Source: an uncultured Verrucomicrobiota bacterium
GTDB lineage: Bacteria > Verrucomicrobiota > Verrucomicrobiia > Opitutales > Seribacteraceae
Assembly (NCBI GenBank): GCA_902618175.1
Contig: CACMZN010000010.1
Span: 1 to 52,296, forward strand
Direction: 5' to 3'
Length of the DNA: 52,296 nucleotides
In this document: in pieces, positions 10,341-21,536 of the stretch
Position numbering within the stretch: position 1 is the first letter of the stretch
Layout: the number at the start of each line of letters is the position of its first letter
Notes under the pieces: generated by a model
Told to the model about the DNA's origin: nothing
The model's input: the letters and a program-made list of their open reading frames with translations, nothing else
The model's database searches: none
Program-made: the position numbers and the translations under genes

Positions 10341-10762
10341 AAAGGCAAAGGAAAAGGCGACGGAACGGGGCGTGTTCCATCGACGAACATAATCTGTAGT
10401 AACTTGGAATGGAATTTATACGAATGGGCAGGGGTGGATTTTATTACAGTTGTTTAGCAAATAAAACCAAAATAATACGTAAATCGTTAAATTTTATGAA
10501 AATTGTCATCCCGTGGTATCAGGAGTTGGTCGAATACAAAGACACTACCTAATAATCCCTCCGACTGATTCAAAAGTCAACTGGATGATTTTGTTTCAGT
10601 TCCTTACAAAAAAACCTCGTTTACGTCGTTGATGAAATCCTGCCATATTTCAGGTTGCAAAGGAAAGTTTTTTTGAGGGATTTCTCATTGTCTAGAGGGG
10701 TAATTTAATTTGTTGTGGCTATTTGCCCTTTTAATCTCCTGAATTTTAATCCTTTACATATT
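10341..10762. other. Divergent intergenic region, 422 bp
   Basis: AT-rich spacer between the divergently transcribed giant exoprotein gene and the sulfatase gene string, so it must hold at least two promoters. I see no convincing sigma-70 pair, no strong inverted repeat and no good Shine-Dalgarno sequence in front of either start. A short in-frame upstream extension of the right-hand gene from GTG at 10715 is possible but would place 16 residues in front of a good signal peptide. Confidence 0.5.
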
Positions 10763-13700
10763 ATGTCTATTACAAAGACTGTATTATCCTCCCTTCTTTC
10801 ACGCCTACCATTGGTCTTAGCGATCTTGCTATATTCTACAGCTTTAGCCTCGGCCAACCCAGTTACTTATAAGGCGGGAAATCCGTCTAAAGGAAAAAAG
10901 ATTGTTTTCGTAGCCAGTGACCACGAATATCGTGCGGAAGAGACTCTTCCAGCATTGGCACGAATACTTGCCGTTCACCATGGTTTTGACTGCACAGTTC
11001 TCTTTGGTCTGAACGGAAATGGCGAAATTGAAGCAGGGGCTTCAAACATTCCTGGACTGGAAGCATTAGAAGATGCAGACGGTATGGTGATCTTTACTCG
11101 TTTCCTCGCACTTCCGGTGGAACAGATGAAGCATATTGATGATTATCTCAATCGGGCAGGCCCTGTTGTGGGTTTGCGCACATCAACTCATGGATTTAAA
11201 TACGACGACAAACGTAAAAATGATCCATATTACAAGTATAGCTTTCGTTACACGGGAGAGGACTACCAAGGTGGTTTTGGACATCAGGTTTTAGGGCAAA
11301 GCTGGGTAGGCCACTATGGCAGGAATCATAAGCAGAGTACTCGGATCGATATTATTCCAGCAATGAAAAACCATCCTATTCTTAAAGGTGTGAGCAAAGT
11401 GCATGTGCACGCCGGTGGGTACAATGCCAAAGCTCAGAAGGACTGGAACATTCTTACCATGGCACAGCCATTGATGACCATGGAAGCCAATGGAGTTCCC
11501 GATCCGGACAAACCTCCCATGGCTAGTGAATGGACTCGTCAATACGAAGGAAAGAATGGTAAAAAAGGCCGGGTATTTACATCTCTATACGGTGCATCCG
11601 AGGACATTTTGAATCCGGGATACAGAAGGTTGATCATCAATGGGATTTATTGGTCGCTCGGTTTAGAAAAACAAATCAAAGAGAATTCCAACATTGATTT
11701 CGTAGGTCTATACAAACCAAACACTTTCCGGGGAGGTGGAGAAGCCAAGGGAATCAAGCCGAAAATGTATGCCGATCTAAAAAGTCCCATACCTGCCAAT
11801 CATAATACGGAAAGGATTACTCCAAGGAAAAGAAAGATCTCCTTGCCTGATGGTCGTTTTTTACGAATCGAACTCCCAGGCATGGATAGAATTCTTACGC
11901 TTAATGAAGTTGAAATTTACTCCAATGGTAGAAACGTCGCCAAAGGCTCACGGACGAAGCAATCTAGCGTTGCTTACAATGGAATTTCGGAAAGGGCTGT
12001 CGATGGGAATACGAATCCTGATTATGGAGGGGATGGCCAGACACACTCCAAGAACTCCATAGATCCCTGGTGGGAAGTGGATTTGGGAAAAAACTATCCG
12101 GTTGAGAAAATAGAAGTTTGGAATCGGGACGGAGGCACCGCAAACAGACTTCATGGATTTAAATTGGAATTATTGGACGGGAATCGAAAACCAGTCTTCA
12201 TAAAGTCGGAAATTCGGCATGGGCAGAGAATTGTCTTCGACTTGAAGAAAGGAGGTGAGGTTTCTTACCTGAGTTTTGCGGGCAAGGTCGACAAACTGTC
12301 TTATGTCGGAAATCCCGTTGAGGTTGTCGGGGTTCCAGATGGATTCCGTGATCCAACTCCCTTTGTCTTTCAAAAAGGGGATGTTGTTGCCATATTGGGA
12401 AATGGACTTGCCGACCGTATGCAACACGACGGATGGATGGAAACCTTGCTGCAGAGTCAACTGATGGGTCAATGCATTTCCTTTCGAAACATGAGCGTCA
12501 GTGGAGATCGTCCGAGTAATTATCCTCGGAGCAGGGGATTCACACCGATGGAACAATATCTCCAGCATGTCAAAGCGGATGTTGTTTTTGCGATGTTTGG
12601 CTATAACGAATCTTTTGCCGGTCGAGAAGGAGCGGACAATTACCAGAAATCGCTCGTTGAATTCGTCCAAAGAATTCGCGGTTGCCTGCCGAATGGTAAA
12701 GATTTCCCAAGGATTGTTCTTTTCAGTCCGATTGCATTCGAAGATTTGGATGATCCGAATTTACCAAAAGGCAAGACGCATAACCAGAACCTGGCCGCTT
12801 TTGCTGAGGCAACGGAAAAGGCTGCGGAAAAGGCTGGCGTCGCATATGTCGATCTCTTCGAACCAACTGGAAAACTCTACCGCGAATGGGATAGGCCACT
12901 TACCATTAATGGAATTCATCTGAATGAATTTGGCAACGCTAGGGTAGCTGAAGTAATTTCGATGGCTTTGTTGAAAAACAAAATTTACGCTAATTCGTCC
13001 TTTCAACCTATTCGGGAAGCGGTGCTTGATAAAAACTGGCATTGGCATAACCGTTATCGGGCTACTGATGGAAATGACGTCTGGGGAGGGCGTTCGGGTT
13101 TGCGATTTGTGGATGACCAGTCGAATGCTGAAGTTTTGCAACATGAATTGCTGATGCTGGACGTAATGACGTCTAACCGCGACCAATTGATTTGGGAAAC
13201 AGTGCTCGGAAGGAAGTTCAAAGTAAACGACGATAACGTTCCTGATCCCATAAGGGTAATATCCAATGTGGGTGGAGGAAGCAAGAGCTCAAGAGCTGAA
13301 AAGGAGGGTACCACAAACTATCTCAGTCCGCAGGAAAGCATGAAGCGAATTGCGCTACGCGAGGGATTTGAAGTCAATTTGTTTGCGGACGAAACGCAGT
13401 TTCCCGAGTTGATCAATCCAGTCCAGTTGCAAGTTGACTCGGGTGGGAGAATGTGGGCGGCGGTCTGGCCCACTTATCCAAAATGGGAACCACTGAAGGA
13501 CATGAATGACGCCTTGCTGATCTTTCCCGATGACAATGGAGACGGAAAGGCGGACCGGGTCATTGAATTTGCAAAGGTGCACAATCCACTGGGTTTTGAA
13601 TTTTGGAACGGGGGCGTAGTGGTGACTTCCGGCCCGGATCTCCTCTTTCTCCGTGACAACGATGGCGACGACAAGGCCGATGAACGCTATGTTATTTTAC

Positions 13701-15271
13701 AAGGTTTGGGCACCTCCGACACACACCACGCCGCAAATAATCTGCTGTTCGGACCAGACGGTGGAATTTACTGGCAAAGTGGAATTTTTCTGCAACATAA
13801 TCATGAGCATCCATGGGGTCCTTCCATAAACACTGGCTCCTCTTCGATGTATCGCTTCGATCCCCGTCGGCATACGATCGCCTTGCATGGTTCAAATGCT
13901 CCGAATCCTCATGGTATAGCCCTTGATTATTGGGGCTACTTATACGCCACCGACGGAACTGGGGGGAGGTCCTATCAAGTTCGGCCCGAGGGAAAGAGTT
14001 GGAAAATGCATTCCCTCCTGAACAAAGAAGTCCGACCGGTTCCCGCTTGTGAGATTTTATCCAGTGATAACTTCCCGGATGAGATGCAGGGAGATTTTCT
14101 CATTTGCAACTCAATCGGATTTCTGGGTATCAAGCAGTATGAGCTTCATCGCGAAGGTGGTTATGAAGTCACTCGGATGATCGGGCGTGGAAAGGAAGCC
14201 AAAAAAGTGAAGGAAACCACTAGGTTCGGTGAGGTTTGGGGAACTCCCAACGGAGAAAAACTGAAAGTGATCAAAACCTTGGCGGATGGTTCCAAACTGG
14301 AAGAGGAAGCCGAAGGATTCCTCCTCAGTGGAGACAAGAATTTTCGGCCTACCGACGCGATATTCGGAGAAGATGGGGCACTTTACGTTGCGGATTGGCA
14401 GAACGTCATCATTGGTCACATGCAGCATAACGTACGCGATCCCAATCGTGACCACAAGCATGGCCGGATTTTCCGTGTTGCCTATGAGAAAAAGCCTTTG
14501 CAAAAATCGGTCAGGATAGAAGGTCAGTCCATTGACGAGCTTTTGGAAGTCCTTAAGCATCCAGTCGACGGGGTTCGTCACCGAACCAGGGTTGAATTGA
14601 GCGAAAGGGACACGGACAAGGTAATCAAGGCAACGCAAAAGTGGATGAAACAATTCGATCCCAAAAAAAAGGAGGATGCCCATCACCTTTTGGAAGCCCT
14701 TTGGGTCCATCAACAACACAACCGAAGAAACGGACCCTTGCTCAATGACCTTTTGAAGTCCCCGCATCCTCACGCCCGAATAGCGGCGATCACCGTACAG
14801 CATCACTGGTATAATGCCGATCCAACCAAGGGAATACAGATGATTGAGGAAGATGCTTCAGCAGTTGCTCAAAAATCGGGAATTCTTTCCATAACTCCGG
14901 AATTGACCACAATTCGGATCGGTACGGTGGTAGAGAAAATGAAGTACGACCTGAGTGAATTTACGATTGAACCGGGTAAAAAAGTGAAGCTCATATTTGC
15001 AAATTCTGATTATATGCCCCACAACTTGGTATTCACAAGGCCCAACAAAGCGGACTCCATTGCCCAGCAAGCGTTGAATTTGGGAGCGAAGGGATTCGAC
15101 ATGGCCTTCGTTCCGGAAAGTCCCGACGTACTCTGGTCGACTCAGTTGGTCGATCATGGCAAGGAGGAACATCTGATTTTTTCCACTCCCGTTGAAAAAG
15201 GGGATTACCCATATGTTTGTACTTTTCCCGGGCATCATATCTTGATGCGCGGAATGATGAAAATACGTTAA
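10763..15271 (+). CDS. ThuA / F5-8C / SGNH / PVC-type propeller / azurin fusion protein
   Basis: Start ATG 10763 is preferred because it gives a clean signal peptide (hydrophobic core to ALASA, residues 1-31); GTG 10715 is an alternative. Numbering from 10763 (1,502 aa): ThuA-like domain (about 44-300), F5/8 type C carbohydrate-binding domain (365-525, with the DPWWEVDLG core), SGNH/GDSL-like domain (538-738, ending NGIHLN), PVC-type 'membrane-bound dehydrogenase' beta-propeller (about 860-1245), helical HEAT-like stretch (1255-1370), and a C-terminal cupredoxin. The cupredoxin has His1420 (MPHNL), Cys1486, His1491 and Met1495 in CTFPGH-x3-M spacing, the type-1 copper set of azurin. Proteins with this propeller often carry a CxxCH haem domain; I see none here. 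It is probably a secreted or periplasmic redox enzyme acting on glycans. It is first in the sulfatase gene string, 18 bp before the next gene. The substrate is unknown. Confidence 0.85.
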   Translation: MSITKTVLSSLLSRLPLVLAILLYSTALASANPVTYKAGNPSKGKKIVFVASDHEYRAEETLPALARILAVHHGFDCTVLFGLNGNGEIEAGASNIPGLEALEDADGMVIFTRFLALPVEQMKHIDDYLNRAGPVVGLRTSTHGFKYDDKRKNDPYYKYSFRYTGEDYQGGFGHQVLGQSWVGHYGRNHKQSTRIDIIPAMKNHPILKGVSKVHVHAGGYNAKAQKDWNILTMAQPLMTMEANGVPDPDKPPMASEWTRQYEGKNGKKGRVFTSLYGASEDILNPGYRRLIINGIYWSLGLEKQIKENSNIDFVGLYKPNTFRGGGEAKGIKPKMYADLKSPIPANHNTERITPRKRKISLPDGRFLRIELPGMDRILTLNEVEIYSNGRNVAKGSRTKQSSVAYNGISERAVDGNTNPDYGGDGQTHSKNSIDPWWEVDLGKNYPVEKIEVWNRDGGTANRLHGFKLELLDGNRKPVFIKSEIRHGQRIVFDLKKGGEVSYLSFAGKVDKLSYVGNPVEVVGVPDGFRDPTPFVFQKGDVVAILGNGLADRMQHDGWMETLLQSQLMGQCISFRNMSVSGDRPSNYPRSRGFTPMEQYLQHVKADVVFAMFGYNESFAGREGADNYQKSLVEFVQRIRGCLPNGKDFPRIVLFSPIAFEDLDDPNLPKGKTHNQNLAAFAEATEKAAEKAGVAYVDLFEPTGKLYREWDRPLTINGIHLNEFGNARVAEVISMALLKNKIYANSSFQPIREAVLDKNWHWHNRYRATDGNDVWGGRSGLRFVDDQSNAEVLQHELLMLDVMTSNRDQLIWETVLGRKFKVNDDNVPDPIRVISNVGGGSKSSRAEKEGTTNYLSPQESMKRIALREGFEVNLFADETQFPELINPVQLQVDSGGRMWAAVWPTYPKWEPLKDMNDALLIFPDDNGDGKADRVIEFAKVHNPLGFEFWNGGVVVTSGPDLLFLRDNDGDDKADERYVILQGLGTSDTHHAANNLLFGPDGGIYWQSGIFLQHNHEHPWGPSINTGSSSMYRFDPRRHTIALHGSNAPNPHGIALDYWGYLYATDGTGGRSYQVRPEGKSWKMHSLLNKEVRPVPACEILSSDNFPDEMQGDFLICNSIGFLGIKQYELHREGGYEVTRMIGRGKEAKKVKETTRFGEVWGTPNGEKLKVIKTLADGSKLEEEAEGFLLSGDKNFRPTDAIFGEDGALYVADWQNVIIGHMQHNVRDPNRDHKHGRIFRVAYEKKPLQKSVRIEGQSIDELLEVLKHPVDGVRHRTRVELSERDTDKVIKATQKWMKQFDPKKKEDAHHLLEALWVHQQHNRRNGPLLNDLLKSPHPHARIAAITVQHHWYNADPTKGIQMIEEDASAVAQKSGILSITPELTTIRIGTVVEKMKYDLSEFTIEPGKKVKLIFANSDYMPHNLVFTRPNKADSIAQQALNLGAKGFDMAFVPESPDVLWSTQLVDHGKEEHLIFSTPVEKGDYPYVCTFPGHHILMRGMMKIR

Positions 15272-15289
15272 AGTCGCTTGAGTCCCTGC

Positions 15290-16789
15290 ATGACCGGTAT
15301 GATCCTTGCTTTTACTCTGTTTCTTTTGACAAGCGGATTGTTTGCCGAATTGGATCGTCCCAACATTGTTTTTCTACTTACCGACGATCAAAGTACTTAT
15401 TCTTTGGGATGCTACGGGAATCAAGACGTCAGGACACCCAGCATTGATCGTTTGGCGAGGGAAGGAGTGGTTTTTGAGAGTCACTACGTAACCACTGCCA
15501 TATGCATGGCTTCGCGGGCATCGATCATGACCGGAATGTACGAATACAAACATGGAACCAACTTCACGCATGGGGACATGCTGCTGAAGAGATGGAAAAA
15601 AACTTACCCGGTTAGGTTACGAAAAAATGGATACCTCATCGCCTTTGCAGGTAAGTTTGGATTTGATATTAGAGAGAAGCCCGATGGAAAGAGACTCCCG
15701 CTACCCGAAAAAGATTTCGACAAGTGGGGCGGAGGACCGGGTCAGACTCACTATGCGACCATAAGGAACGAATCAATGAAGCATTATGCCGAGATGTATC
15801 CTCATTCGACTCGCTCGTACGGTGCTTTCGGTCGCGATTTTATTAAAGAATCCTCTAAACAGGACAAACCATTCTGTCTTTCGATCAGTTTCAAGGCTCC
15901 TCATCGGCCAACCACGCCTGATCCGCTGGACGATCACGTATACGCGGAGAAAACTTTTCGCAAGCCAAACAATTTCGGAAGAAAGAACGGCCTGCATTTT
16001 TCGAAACAAAGTAAGCAGGACAGACAGTACGAACGTTTTCATTCTTGGAATTATTCGGACCGATATGATGAGGTCATGGCCATTTATCATCAACAAATTC
16101 ATGCCGTCGACGTCGCCGTAGGAATGATTAGAGAAGAACTTAAGGAAAGTGGTTCCGAAATGAACACCGTAATCATCTACACTTCGGACAATGGCTTTTT
16201 CTGCGGCTCCCATGGCTATGGTTCCAAGGTTTTGCCCTATGAGGAATCCTCACGAGTTCCTCTCATCATTTATGATCCAAGGCACGACAACTCCGGAAAA
16301 AATATCCGAATATCAGCGTTAACCGGAAACATTGACTTTGCACCCACGATATTATCATTGGCCGGGCTTTCAGTACCCAAAGACATGGATGGGAAAAATT
16401 TAATGACTTTGTATGATCATCCAGAGTCCATACTGCATTCCTCTCTTCCCCTGATCAATGTCTGGGGAAAGGCTCCTACCCACGCGCTCGGAGTTGTCAC
16501 CGAAGACCTAAAATATCTTCATTGGGGATATGCTGAAGAAGGATTTGAGTCCACAAACGAACTCTATGACCTAAAGAAAGATCCCATGGAACTGACTAAT
16601 CAATTCTATTCACCAACTTACCAGAAAACTGTAAGGAAGATGTGCAAATTGTATGATCGGCATCTGGCTCATTGGCGCAAAAATTCGGTCTCTTACAACG
16701 ACTACCAACGATTCGGCGTTCTTTTTGATCGAAAGCTCACTTGGAGTGAGAAAGAAAAAAAACTGAATGCGTTCAATAACGAAAATTAG
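15290..16789 (+). CDS. S1 family sulfatase (motif C-M-A-S-R)
   Basis: Secreted sulfatase of the alkaline-phosphatase superfamily that would hydrolyse sulfate esters (or N-sulfates) on a glycan. Numbering from ATG 15290 (499 aa): signal peptide 1-19, metal-binding TDDQ (Asp32-Asp33), formylglycine motif C72-M-A-S-R76, the second metal-site motif SDNGF in the C-terminal half, and the usual C-terminal 'ELYDLKKDP' region. The Cys-x-Ala-x-R form needs a formylglycine-generating enzyme or anSME, neither of which is in the window. A TTG at 15278 could add four residues, but ATG 15290 sits directly on the signal peptide. Nine bases separate it from the next sulfatase. I cannot assign an S1 subfamily or substrate by eye. 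Confidence 0.9.
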   Translation: MTGMILAFTLFLLTSGLFAELDRPNIVFLLTDDQSTYSLGCYGNQDVRTPSIDRLAREGVVFESHYVTTAICMASRASIMTGMYEYKHGTNFTHGDMLLKRWKKTYPVRLRKNGYLIAFAGKFGFDIREKPDGKRLPLPEKDFDKWGGGPGQTHYATIRNESMKHYAEMYPHSTRSYGAFGRDFIKESSKQDKPFCLSISFKAPHRPTTPDPLDDHVYAEKTFRKPNNFGRKNGLHFSKQSKQDRQYERFHSWNYSDRYDEVMAIYHQQIHAVDVAVGMIREELKESGSEMNTVIIYTSDNGFFCGSHGYGSKVLPYEESSRVPLIIYDPRHDNSGKNIRISALTGNIDFAPTILSLAGLSVPKDMDGKNLMTLYDHPESILHSSLPLINVWGKAPTHALGVVTEDLKYLHWGYAEEGFESTNELYDLKKDPMELTNQFYSPTYQKTVRKMCKLYDRHLAHWRKNSVSYNDYQRFGVLFDRKLTWSEKEKKLNAFNNEN

Positions 16790-16798
16790 CAACAAGCA

Positions 16799-18238
16799 AT
16801 GAAGATCAAATTTTACCTATTGCTTTTGACTTATCTTGGATATTTCTACCACTCTTCAGCGATTGAATCTCCCAACATTGTTGTTCTCCTTGTGGATGAT
16901 CTTGGTTACATGGATATTGGAGCAAACAATCCCAATTGTTTTTACGATACTCCCAATATCGACAAGCTGGCCAAGTCCGGAATGCGTTTCACCAATGGCT
17001 ATGCAGCAAATCCGGTTTGTTCGCCTACCCGTTACAGTTTAATGACTGGGAAATATCCCACTCGTGCAAAGGCGACCAATTTTTTCTCCGGCAAACGATC
17101 CGGTCAATTCAATCCCGCTCCCCTTCACGATCGAATGGAACTGTCTGAGATTACCCTGGCCGAGCTTCTCAAAAAAGTGGGATATGGTACCTTCTTCGCC
17201 GGTAAGTGGCACTTGGGTCCCAGCATAGAGTGGTGGCCTAAGGCTCAAGGGTTTGACGTGAATATGGGAGGCTGGGCGAAGGGAGGACCATACACGGGAA
17301 GAAAATATTTCTCTCCTTTTCAAAATCCTGAGCTTCATCCGGACAGCGAGCCCGGTGAGCATCTACCTAACCGCCTGGCGGAAGAAACCGCTAACTACAT
17401 CTACCGAAACAAAGGAAAGCCTTTTCTTGCTTATTTGTCTTTTTATTCAGTACATACACCTCTTATGGGTCGGATAGATTTGGTTGAAAAATACCGCGCG
17501 GAATCAGCGATGATTCATGGAGAAGAATTTGCTCATCTGAATGGGCATCTGGGAAAAACTAAGAAAGTGAGAATTCTTCAAAAGCATCCGGTATACGCTG
17601 CCATGGTGGAGGCAATGGATGAGGCAGTAGGAAAAGTTCTTGATGCTTTGGACGAAGCAGGCGTGACCGAAAATACCATGGTTTTCCTAACCTCGGACAA
17701 CGGGGGTCTTTCCACTTCCGAGGGAAGTCCGACCAGTAACCTTCCACTGCGAGGGGGGAAGGGCTGGGTTCAGGAAGGTGGTATCCGAGAACCTTGGATT
17801 ATCCGATACCCGGGAGTGACCCAACCTGGTTCAGTCAGCAGCGAGATGATTTGTTCCATTGATCTTCTTCCGACCATTGCATCGTGCGTAGGGTCAAAAT
17901 TCAAACACCAAGTGGACGGCGTTGATTTAACCCCTGCCTTGAAAGGAAAAAAATTAAATCGGGATGCTCTTTACTGGCACTACCCTCATTATTCGAATCA
18001 GGGAGGAATTCCGGGAGGTGCGATCCGCATGGGAGACTACAAACTCTTTGAAAACTATGAGAACGGAAAAGTGTCCCTATTTCATTTGAAAGAGGATATT
18101 GGAGAATCCAAGGATTTGTCATTACGCGAACCTCAAAGAGTTAAGGTTATGAGAAAAAAGCTGCATACCTGGTACAAGGAAGTGGATGCCAAGTTCCTCC
18201 AGCCCAAGGGTGAATCAACCAATCCATGGAGACCTTGA
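16799..18238 (+). CDS. S1 family sulfatase, arylsulfatase A-like (motif C-S-P-T-R)
   Basis: Secreted S1 sulfatase, 479 aa. Signal peptide about 1-21 ending SSA. Metal site Asp33-Asp34 (VDDLGY), canonical formylglycine motif C74-S-P-T-R78, downstream AGKWHLG motif, TSDNGG metal site, and the 'LRGGKG...EGGIREP' segment typical of arylsulfatase A-like members. The C-terminal part has the usual 'LFHLKEDIGESKDL' segment. Its end overlaps the start of the next sulfatase by 13 bp, which suggests translational coupling. All active-site elements I can identify are intact, so I expect it to be active if matured. The substrate is not predictable by eye. Confidence 0.92.
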   Translation: MKIKFYLLLLTYLGYFYHSSAIESPNIVVLLVDDLGYMDIGANNPNCFYDTPNIDKLAKSGMRFTNGYAANPVCSPTRYSLMTGKYPTRAKATNFFSGKRSGQFNPAPLHDRMELSEITLAELLKKVGYGTFFAGKWHLGPSIEWWPKAQGFDVNMGGWAKGGPYTGRKYFSPFQNPELHPDSEPGEHLPNRLAEETANYIYRNKGKPFLAYLSFYSVHTPLMGRIDLVEKYRAESAMIHGEEFAHLNGHLGKTKKVRILQKHPVYAAMVEAMDEAVGKVLDALDEAGVTENTMVFLTSDNGGLSTSEGSPTSNLPLRGGKGWVQEGGIREPWIIRYPGVTQPGSVSSEMICSIDLLPTIASCVGSKFKHQVDGVDLTPALKGKKLNRDALYWHYPHYSNQGGIPGGAIRMGDYKLFENYENGKVSLFHLKEDIGESKDLSLREPQRVKVMRKKLHTWYKEVDAKFLQPKGESTNPWRP

Positions 18239-19989
18239 TTTTCATAAAAAAAACTTCTTTTTTTGCCATTGGCTTGTTTTTCTTCTCTGCGGCTTGGGCT
18301 AAAAAACCAAACGTCATTATCATTATGACCGATGATCAGGGATATGGTGATCTTGGTTGCCATGGGAATCCGATACTCAAGACACCCAACCTCGATCATC
18401 TGCATTCAGAATCGATTAGGTTCACAGACTTTCACGTCAGCCCTTTTTGTACTCCCACCCGGGCCGCGCTGATGACCGGGAATCATCCTGGAGTGACCGG
18501 AGCTTACCGAACCAGTGCCGGAAGAACCATGATGCATCCGTCCGAAAAAACCATCGCCAATCTCTTTGCTGAAAATGGCTACATGACTGGAATGACCGGG
18601 AAATGGCACCTGGGGGACAATGCTCCTCACCGGCCTCAGGATCGTGGTTTCAAAGATGTGGTTTGGCACCGATGTGGTGGAGTTGGTCAAGCGTCCGATT
18701 ATTGGGGAAATGATTATTTTGATGATACTTATGAACGGGTCCGTCCAGGAAGTCGAAAAGGAACTTTTGAAAAATTTGATGGTTATTGCACTGATGTGTG
18801 GTTCAGCGAAGGCATGCGTTTTATAACCGAAAACCAAAAGGATCCCTTCTTTCTTTATATCGCCACCAATGCCCCCCATGGACCCTTCCGGGTAGATCCC
18901 AAATGGGCTGAACCTTACCAAAGAAATGAGGTAAACAACTCCAATTTCTTCGGTATGATTGCAAATATTGATCACAATTTGGGACGGCTGCGGGATCATC
19001 TAAGAGATTTAAAACTGGCTGAACATACCATCCTGATCTTCATGACCGATAATGGCACAGCTGCTGGATGTAATTTTCCAGGTTTGGATACGGAACCTAT
19101 CTTGGGCTTCAACGCTGGAATGAGGGGAAAAAAATCCTCGATCTATGAAGGGGGTCACCGGGTGCCTCTCTTTTTACATTGGCCAGCCGGTGGTTTCTCC
19201 AAAGGTCAGGATGTTGAAGCATTGGCTGCCCATATTGATGTTCTTCCCACACTTGCCGATCTATGCAAATTTCCCAAGCCAGACAAAAGCTATGATCTGG
19301 ATGGGCATAGCCTAAAGCCACTCCTTGGCGGCAAGACCAAGAGTCTTCGCCGTAACTATCACTTCCTACAATACCATGGGGGTGCTGGTCATAAATATGC
19401 CCTTGGCCCCTATACCCATTCAGTCGTCCTGACGGAAAAATGGCGACTGGTTAACACCCCAGACAAACATGAGCTCTATGATATTCAAAAGGATCCATCT
19501 CAACGAAAAAACCTTGCTTCCCAGCAACCTAAAATCGTGAATGAACTTCGCCAGTCTTATCAATCATTCTGGGATAGAGTATCCCAAGGATTAAAGCCGG
19601 TTGCGATCGACATTGGTGACCCCACGGAAAACCCTGCTATTCTTTGTTCGCAGGATTGGCGTCCTGAAACGGGTAACCCACCATGGAACTTCCGTTCCAT
19701 TCAAGGCATTCCCAAAGTGACTCACCCCTGGTTGGTCAATGTATTGAAAGCAGGCGAATATCGCTTCTCTTTACGTCAATGGCCGAAAGAAGCCGACAAA
19801 AGAATCGTTGGTGTAAAGGCTAGGATTAAAATTGCCGGAGTTGAAAAAGAAGCTGTGATCAAAGAAGGATCCAAGAAAATTGATTTCACTCTTACAATAC
19901 CTTCAGGAATCAGTGAACTTTGGACTTATATCTACAACCAACAAGGAGAACTGGGTGGTGCCTACTTCACCGAAGTCGAAAAGCTGTAA
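18226..19989 (+). CDS. S1 family sulfatase with C-terminal beta extension (motif C-T-P-T-R)
   Basis: Secreted S1 sulfatase, 587 aa, longer than its neighbours. Signal peptide 1-25 ending AAWA. Metal site Asp36-Asp37 (TDDQGYGD), formylglycine motif C75-T-P-T-R79, TGKWHLG, and the distal TDNG. The catalytic part ends near residue 470. The last 115 residues hold a beta-rich region (LKAGEYRFSLRQWP onward) that is not part of the core sulfatase fold and may be a small accessory domain. The ATG lies inside the previous gene (13-bp overlap), and the next gene begins 5 bp after the stop. Resembles Planctomycetota/Verrucomicrobiota arylsulfatases; subfamily not assigned. Confidence 0.9.
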   Translation: METLIFIKKTSFFAIGLFFFSAAWAKKPNVIIIMTDDQGYGDLGCHGNPILKTPNLDHLHSESIRFTDFHVSPFCTPTRAALMTGNHPGVTGAYRTSAGRTMMHPSEKTIANLFAENGYMTGMTGKWHLGDNAPHRPQDRGFKDVVWHRCGGVGQASDYWGNDYFDDTYERVRPGSRKGTFEKFDGYCTDVWFSEGMRFITENQKDPFFLYIATNAPHGPFRVDPKWAEPYQRNEVNNSNFFGMIANIDHNLGRLRDHLRDLKLAEHTILIFMTDNGTAAGCNFPGLDTEPILGFNAGMRGKKSSIYEGGHRVPLFLHWPAGGFSKGQDVEALAAHIDVLPTLADLCKFPKPDKSYDLDGHSLKPLLGGKTKSLRRNYHFLQYHGGAGHKYALGPYTHSVVLTEKWRLVNTPDKHELYDIQKDPSQRKNLASQQPKIVNELRQSYQSFWDRVSQGLKPVAIDIGDPTENPAILCSQDWRPETGNPPWNFRSIQGIPKVTHPWLVNVLKAGEYRFSLRQWPKEADKRIVGVKARIKIAGVEKEAVIKEGSKKIDFTLTIPSGISELWTYIYNQQGELGGAYFTEVEKL

Positions 19990-19994
19990 AATTC

Positions 19995-21527
19995 ATGAAA
20001 TCATACCTACTCTCCCTTGGTATCTGTTTATCTTTTCTACTAGAGGCGAAGCATTCTGCTCGCCCGAATGTAATTTTCGTACTTGCTGACGATTTGGGAA
20101 TTGGCGATTTATCTCCCACCAATGCAAACTGCAAAATCAAAACTCCCCATCTGCAGAAGATGGCGGATGAAGGGATCACCTTTTTCGATGCTCATTCTTC
20201 CAGTGCGGTTTGCACACCCACACGATATGGAGTTCTGACCGGTCGCTACAACTGGCGCTCCCGACTTGTCCGTGGTGTGCTTAGCGGGACGAGCAAGCAC
20301 TTGATTCCAGCCGGCCGTGAAACCGTTGCCCACCTGCTGAAAAAAGTTGGTTATCATACGCAGATGATTGGCAAATGGCACCTTGGTTGGGACTGGGGCA
20401 AAGCGGACAAGAGTGAACGGCAATGGAAGGATATTGATTTTACCAAGCCCGTGATAAACGGACCGGATATCAATGGATTCTCCAATTACTATGGGCACTG
20501 CGGATCCTTGGATATGCCTCCCTATGTATGGGTCGACACCGGAAAGGTCACTGCATTACCCGATCGGGAAGAAGGTGTGACCAAAAGCGAAGATCCTTAT
20601 GGTTGGTATCGAAACGGACCGATTGGTTCTGATTTTCACATTGATGAAGTTCTGCCTCATTTATTCGAAAAAAGCATTGCTTACGTAACGGAGCGTGCGA
20701 AGACGAAAAAGCCTTTTTTCCTCTACTTGCCACTCCCTGCCCCACATACCCCAATTGTCCCTGTCTCTCCCTACAAGGAAGCGAGTAAGATGAATGCGTA
20801 TGCTGACTTTGTCATGCAGATCGACGGACACATGGGAGAATTATTAACGACTCTCAAAAAAGTAGGTGTGGATGAAAACACGCTAGTATTTTTTAGCAGT
20901 GACAATGGTTGTTCTCCAGAGGGAAATTTTACCAGGCTCAAAGAATTCGGTCATGACCCAAGTGCTGGTTTTCGTGGGCATAAAGCTGACATTTACGAGG
21001 GTGGACACCGGGTACCAATGCTCGTTCGCTGGCCCCAAGGCATCAAGGCTGGCCAAACCAGCTCGTCCTTGGCGTGTTTGACCGATTTCTATGACACGAT
21101 GAGGGATATTACCGGACAGAAAAAAAAGGATCAGGGGGGTGAGGATTCGTTCAGCCTCGTTCCTGCCTTCAAGGGCAAGTCCAAGACAACCCGTTCCACA
21201 TTGATCAGTCATTCTATCAGTGGAGCCTTCGCCATCCGCCAAGGTGATTGGAAGTTGTGTCTCTCTGCAGGTAGCGGAGGATGGAGCGATCCCAGAGAAG
21301 GAGAGGCAAGGAAACTAGGTTTGCCCCGGGTTCAACTTTTTAATTTGAAACACGACAGGAACGAGAAAAAAAATTTACATGCGAAGTACAAAGACAAATT
21401 AAGTGAACTTCTCGGGATGCTGGACAAAGAGGTGAAAAATGGCAGAAGTACTCCGGGCAAACCAGTTGCAAACGACCGTGAAGTAAGTTTTCTCCCTGCT
21501 GGAGTGAGCATTTCCAAATCGAAATAA
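19995..21527 (+). CDS. S1 family sulfatase (motif C-T-P-T-R)
   Basis: Secreted S1 sulfatase, 510 aa from ATG 19995. The frame stays open upstream to 19920, but that part lies within the previous gene and lacks signal-peptide character, while MKSYLLSLGICLSFLL from 19995 is a good signal sequence 5 bp after the preceding stop. Metal site Asp32-Asp33 (ADDLG), formylglycine motif C73-T-P-T-R77, IGKWHLGW, SSDNGC, and the YEGGHRVPM segment of the C-terminal half. The C-terminus carries a 'QLFNLKHDRNEKKNL' region. Intact active-site set; arylsulfatase-like; substrate unknown. Confidence 0.92.
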   Translation: MKSYLLSLGICLSFLLEAKHSARPNVIFVLADDLGIGDLSPTNANCKIKTPHLQKMADEGITFFDAHSSSAVCTPTRYGVLTGRYNWRSRLVRGVLSGTSKHLIPAGRETVAHLLKKVGYHTQMIGKWHLGWDWGKADKSERQWKDIDFTKPVINGPDINGFSNYYGHCGSLDMPPYVWVDTGKVTALPDREEGVTKSEDPYGWYRNGPIGSDFHIDEVLPHLFEKSIAYVTERAKTKKPFFLYLPLPAPHTPIVPVSPYKEASKMNAYADFVMQIDGHMGELLTTLKKVGVDENTLVFFSSDNGCSPEGNFTRLKEFGHDPSAGFRGHKADIYEGGHRVPMLVRWPQGIKAGQTSSSLACLTDFYDTMRDITGQKKKDQGGEDSFSLVPAFKGKSKTTRSTLISHSISGAFAIRQGDWKLCLSAGSGGWSDPREGEARKLGLPRVQLFNLKHDRNEKKNLHAKYKDKLSELLGMLDKEVKNGRSTPGKPVANDREVSFLPAGVSISKSK

Positions 21528-21536
21528 TTCAAATCC

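Noticed and set aside
14111-14806. Minus-strand open frame of 231 codons
   Set aside because: Antisense to the propeller domain of the fusion protein, which is well conserved in the other direction.
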